DNA from: Clostridia bacterium | Lineage (GTDB): Bacteria; Bacillota; Clostridia; Oscillospirales; CAG-272 | Reading direction: 5' to 3' | NCBI GenBank assembly: GCA_017631215.1 | Contig: JAGBTR010000343.1 | Coordinates: 1 to 7,932 of the forward strand | Length of the DNA: 7,932 bases | Shown here: positions 5,426 through 7,932 of the stretch, in pieces | Position numbering within the stretch: position 1 is the stretch's first letter | Layout: each line of letters opens with the position of its first letter | Notes under the pieces: model-generated | Databases searched by the model: none | Told to the model about the DNA's origin: nothing | Seen by the model: only the letters and a program-made list of their open reading frames with translations | Translations under genes and position numbers: made by a program

Positions 5426-7141
5426 ATGAAGAAAACGAACAAAACCATAGGCGGGAGAATTCTCGCCGCAGCACTGGTCGTGCTGATGCTGCTCGGCACG
5501 TTGGTTGGCTGTGCGTCGACGGCAAGCACCGTCGTGCTGACGGTCGACAGCGACGTGTTCCTTGAGATCGACACGACCGAGCCCGACCACAAGCTGGGAG
5601 CGACCGAGCTCAAGGCCATCGCCGATATGCTGGCATCGACCTACAATGCCAATTTCAAGACGAGCGAGATGCTGGTCGCGGCTTACCGCGGCTACGATAT
5701 GCTGGCCGAGAACTTTGACGATACCGCTATCGATCCCACCGAGGTCGGTGAGCCCGATCTTGCGGCGGCTGTCAAGCTGATCGAGAAGGCCAATCTTGAG
5801 GCCAAGGGCGAGTACAAGGTGCTGACCGAAAAGTACAAGGAGCTGGGCGAGGCGGATGTTCGCATCCTCATCTCGTCGCTCAAGACGGACGTCGATCTGG
5901 ACGCGAAGGGCGGTCTTTGGGATACGCTGCTCGGCTGGATCGGTGTGGCACTGGGCTGGATCACCAACGTGCTGGCAGGCGGATACTACATCATCGGTAT
6001 CTGCATCTTCGCCATCGTCATCGAGATCCTGATGCTGCCGCTGGTGATCAAGCAGCACAAGAGCTCCATCAAGCAGGCCAAGCTCAAGCCCAAGGAGATG
6101 GCCATCCGCAAGAAGTATGCCGGTCGCGACGACCAGGCAACGAGACAGAAGCTGCAGGCAGAGCTTGGCGAGATGTATCAGAGAGAGAACGTCAACGCCG
6201 CCGCGGGCTGTCTGCCGCTGGTCATCCAGATGCCTATCATCCTCGCGCTGTATAACATCGTCATCGACCCTCTGCACTACGTGCTGGGTCAGGCTTCGGG
6301 TATGACCTCCGCGCTCAATCTCTACTACACCACCGCACACGCGGCGGGCGGTCTGGGCGCGACTGCCACGCAGGCAAGCCGCGGCTCGATCGCACTGCTG
6401 TCTGAGATCGGCTCGCGCCTTGAGGGTATCAAGGACTTTATGCTGCTCGGCAACGGCGATGCCGTCTACGAGCGTATGTCGAGCCTGAATATCCCCAACT
6501 TCACGCTGGGCAAGTTCAATCTGGGTGTCACGCCCAACTTTGACGATATCTGGCGTTTGAGGAGCGCTGGCATCAACGGCTGGCTGCTGCTCGTCCCCCT
6601 GCTGACCTTCGTCATCTATTTCTTCTCGATGAGACTGACCAAGAAGTTCACCTACCAGCCCACCAACATGGCGGCAGGCGACGACCGTCAGGCCGCTTGC
6701 TCGAGCTGGATGCTGGATATTATGATGCCCATGATGAGCGTGTGGATCACCTTCGTCGTGCCCGCGCTGATCGGTATCTACTGGATGTTCAAGAGCGTTC
6801 TGTCGACGCTGTCGCGCTTCATCATCAGCCGCATCCTGCCCTATCCGACCTTTACCGAGGACGATTACCGCGCCGCCGAGCGTGAATACGCAGGCAAGGC
6901 GTCCAAGCGATCCGCCGCTCCCGCACAGCACACCTACTCGCGCGGTACGACGATGGTCGACGGCCGTCCCAAGTCGCTCTTCCATATGGATGACGACGAC
7001 TACCTCGCCCGCGTCGAGGCCGAGAAGGACAAGGCGAACGAGGACAAGGATGCCCCCAAGGATGACAAGGGCACGCTGGACGGTGTCTCGCTCAAGGACG
7101 ACGACCGTCACGGCAAGAACAAAAAATCGGACGACCAGTGA
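5426..7141 (+). CDS. yidC: YidC/Oxa1 family membrane protein insertase, lipoprotein type
   Basis: YidC inserts and folds membrane proteins alone or with SecYEG. The 571-residue product begins with a lipoprotein signal peptide (MKKTNKT, then a hydrophobic core, lipobox LVGC with C29). A hydrophilic, mostly helical region follows (about 30-165), then the insertase domain: a hydrophobic stretch at about 172-208 ending in EILMLPLVIKQHKSSIKQ, a cytoplasmic hairpin with KEMAIRKKYAG and NVNAAAGCLPLVIQMPIILALYNIV, and late spans at about 382-402 and 428-465. The last 100 residues are an acidic/basic tail. The groove Arg of SpoIIIJ-type proteins (IRLLxLPL) is Glu (E200) here. A GTG at 5369 in the same frame would precede the signal peptide by 19 residues and is rejected. 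Gram-positive members are usually 260-450 residues, so this is long. Confidence 0.96.
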   Translation: MKKTNKTIGGRILAAALVVLMLLGTLVGCASTASTVVLTVDSDVFLEIDTTEPDHKLGATELKAIADMLASTYNANFKTSEMLVAAYRGYDMLAENFDDTAIDPTEVGEPDLAAAVKLIEKANLEAKGEYKVLTEKYKELGEADVRILISSLKTDVDLDAKGGLWDTLLGWIGVALGWITNVLAGGYYIIGICIFAIVIEILMLPLVIKQHKSSIKQAKLKPKEMAIRKKYAGRDDQATRQKLQAELGEMYQRENVNAAAGCLPLVIQMPIILALYNIVIDPLHYVLGQASGMTSALNLYYTTAHAAGGLGATATQASRGSIALLSEIGSRLEGIKDFMLLGNGDAVYERMSSLNIPNFTLGKFNLGVTPNFDDIWRLRSAGINGWLLLVPLLTFVIYFFSMRLTKKFTYQPTNMAAGDDRQAACSSWMLDIMMPMMSVWITFVVPALIGIYWMFKSVLSTLSRFIISRILPYPTFTEDDYRAAEREYAGKASKRSAAPAQHTYSRGTTMVDGRPKSLFHMDDDDYLARVEAEKDKANEDKDAPKDDKGTLDGVSLKDDDRHGKNKKSDDQ

Positions 7142-7183
7142 TCGCGCCGAATGAAAATGAGATAAGACGATTGGAGAATTATC

Positions 7184-7900
7184 GTGAGAAAGCAAGTTAC
7201 GATTACAGCAAAAACGGTCGATGAGGCGCTGGCAAAGGCTCTCGAGGAGCTGGGCGCACCCGACCTCTCGGATATTGAGTACACGGTCGTAGAGGAGCCC
7301 AAGAAGGGTCTGTTTGGCATTGGCTCGACGCCTGCCGTCATCGAGGCGACCTACCAGAAGAACGGCGTCGCACTGGCGCTGGACTTCCTGAAGAGACTGA
7401 CCAAGGATATGGGTCTTGACGTAACGATGGAGGTGCGTGACGGCACCAACGGTGACAAGGTCATCGCCATCGACGGCGACCACGCAGGCGTGCTGATCGG
7501 TCACCACGGCGACACGCTCGACGCACTGCAGTATCTGTCCAACCTCGCCGCAAACAAGAAGAGCGAGGGCGAGAAGAGAGAGTACGTTAAGATCACCATC
7601 GACGTCGAGAACTACCGCGCAAAGCGTGAGGATACGCTGCGTGCGCTGGCTCGCCGTATGGCATCGCGCGTCCTTCGCTATAAGAAGAGCGTCATGCTTG
7701 AGCCGATGAACCCCTACGAGCGCCGCATCATCCACTCGGAGATCCAGGGCATCGAGGGCGTTTCGACCAACTCGATCGGCTCGGAGGATAACCGTAAGGT
7801 CGTCATCTTCCTCGATGAGAAGTCGGAGGCGGCTCGCCGTACCCCCGCAGAGATCGAGGCAGAGGAGATCCTGCGCGACTTCGGTGAGGAGCTGTATTAA
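7184..7900 (+). CDS. jag: Jag/KhpB (EloR) RNA-binding protein
   Basis: This 238-residue, three-domain RNA-binding protein belongs to a family that, in Gram-positives, works with KhpA and is tied to cell elongation and sporulation. The Jag_N domain (about 4-55) has the signature KKGLFGIGS. The type II KH domain (about 75-145) has the GxxG loop as G106-H-H-G109 within LIGHHGDTLDALQYL. The R3H domain (about 160-215) has R180xxxH184 in YERRIIHSEI. The order and length are standard, with no linker expansion. Translation starts at GTG (7184), with GGAG 7 bases upstream (7173-7176). It follows yidC after 42 bases with no terminator between, so the two are co-transcribed. mnmE commonly follows and would begin beyond the window. 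Confidence 0.97.
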   Translation: MRKQVTITAKTVDEALAKALEELGAPDLSDIEYTVVEEPKKGLFGIGSTPAVIEATYQKNGVALALDFLKRLTKDMGLDVTMEVRDGTNGDKVIAIDGDHAGVLIGHHGDTLDALQYLSNLAANKKSEGEKREYVKITIDVENYRAKREDTLRALARRMASRVLRYKKSVMLEPMNPYERRIIHSEIQGIEGVSTNSIGSEDNRKVVIFLDEKSEAARRTPAEIEAEEILRDFGEELY

Positions 7901-7932
7901 GGAAAAATACGTGTGGGGGGAACTTCTTGGAA

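Noticed and set aside
5267..7735. Very long (over 800-codon) open frame on the minus strand across yidC and jag
   Set aside because: It mirrors two unmistakable plus-strand genes and yields a low-complexity product rich in Arg, Val, Asp and His; long antisense frames are expected opposite GC-rich, strongly biased codons.

Overview
The window looks like a chromosomal segment from an anaerobic Firmicute of class Clostridia, probably near Oscillospiraceae/Ruminococcaceae. The evidence is a split (N-subunit-type) transketolase, a Gram-positive rpmH-rnpA-yidD-yidC-jag cluster with a lipoprotein-type YidC, strong Shine-Dalgarno (SD) sites, near-consensus sigma-A promoters and fairly GC-rich codon use. 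The taxon is inferred from gene content and protein style, not from a database match.

Layout. 1-588 (+) is the 3' part of a transketolase N-terminal subunit, closed by a strong terminator (607-640). 691-1678 (+) is a small accessory island: a consensus promoter, an ORF resembling the C-terminal toxic tip of a polymorphic toxin but lacking a credible start, and an overlapping, well-initiated, acidic immunity-like gene. A terminator at 1691-1720 closes it and also serves the convergent operon. 3936 down to 1723 (-) is a four-gene operon with its own consensus promoter: an RNHCP zinc-ribbon protein, RuvX/YqgF, a single-span membrane protein of unknown function, and a DUF3267 membrane metalloprotease-like protein. 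3898-4223 is a divergent intergenic region with promoters for both sides and one clear plus-strand terminator hairpin that has no gene upstream of it. 4224-7900 (+) is the ribosome/RNase P/membrane-insertion cluster: rpmH, rnpA, yidD, yidC and jag (khpB). The window stops in the leader of the next gene.

How the genes fit together. L34, the RNase P protein, the YidD insertion factor, the YidC insertase and the RNA-binding Jag/KhpB form one conserved expression unit linking ribosome and tRNA maturation to membrane protein biogenesis. A hairpin with a T-tract after rpmH probably lowers expression of the downstream genes relative to L34. The main oddities are a glutamate where the conserved groove arginine of YidC is expected, an unusual hairpin arrangement in the yidC ribosome-binding region, an acidic tail on YidD, and the orphan toxin-tip/immunity module. 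I see no tRNA, rRNA, CRISPR array, insertion sequence or DnaA-box cluster. The toxin/immunity module is the best candidate for something undescribed, but its toxin half may be inactive.
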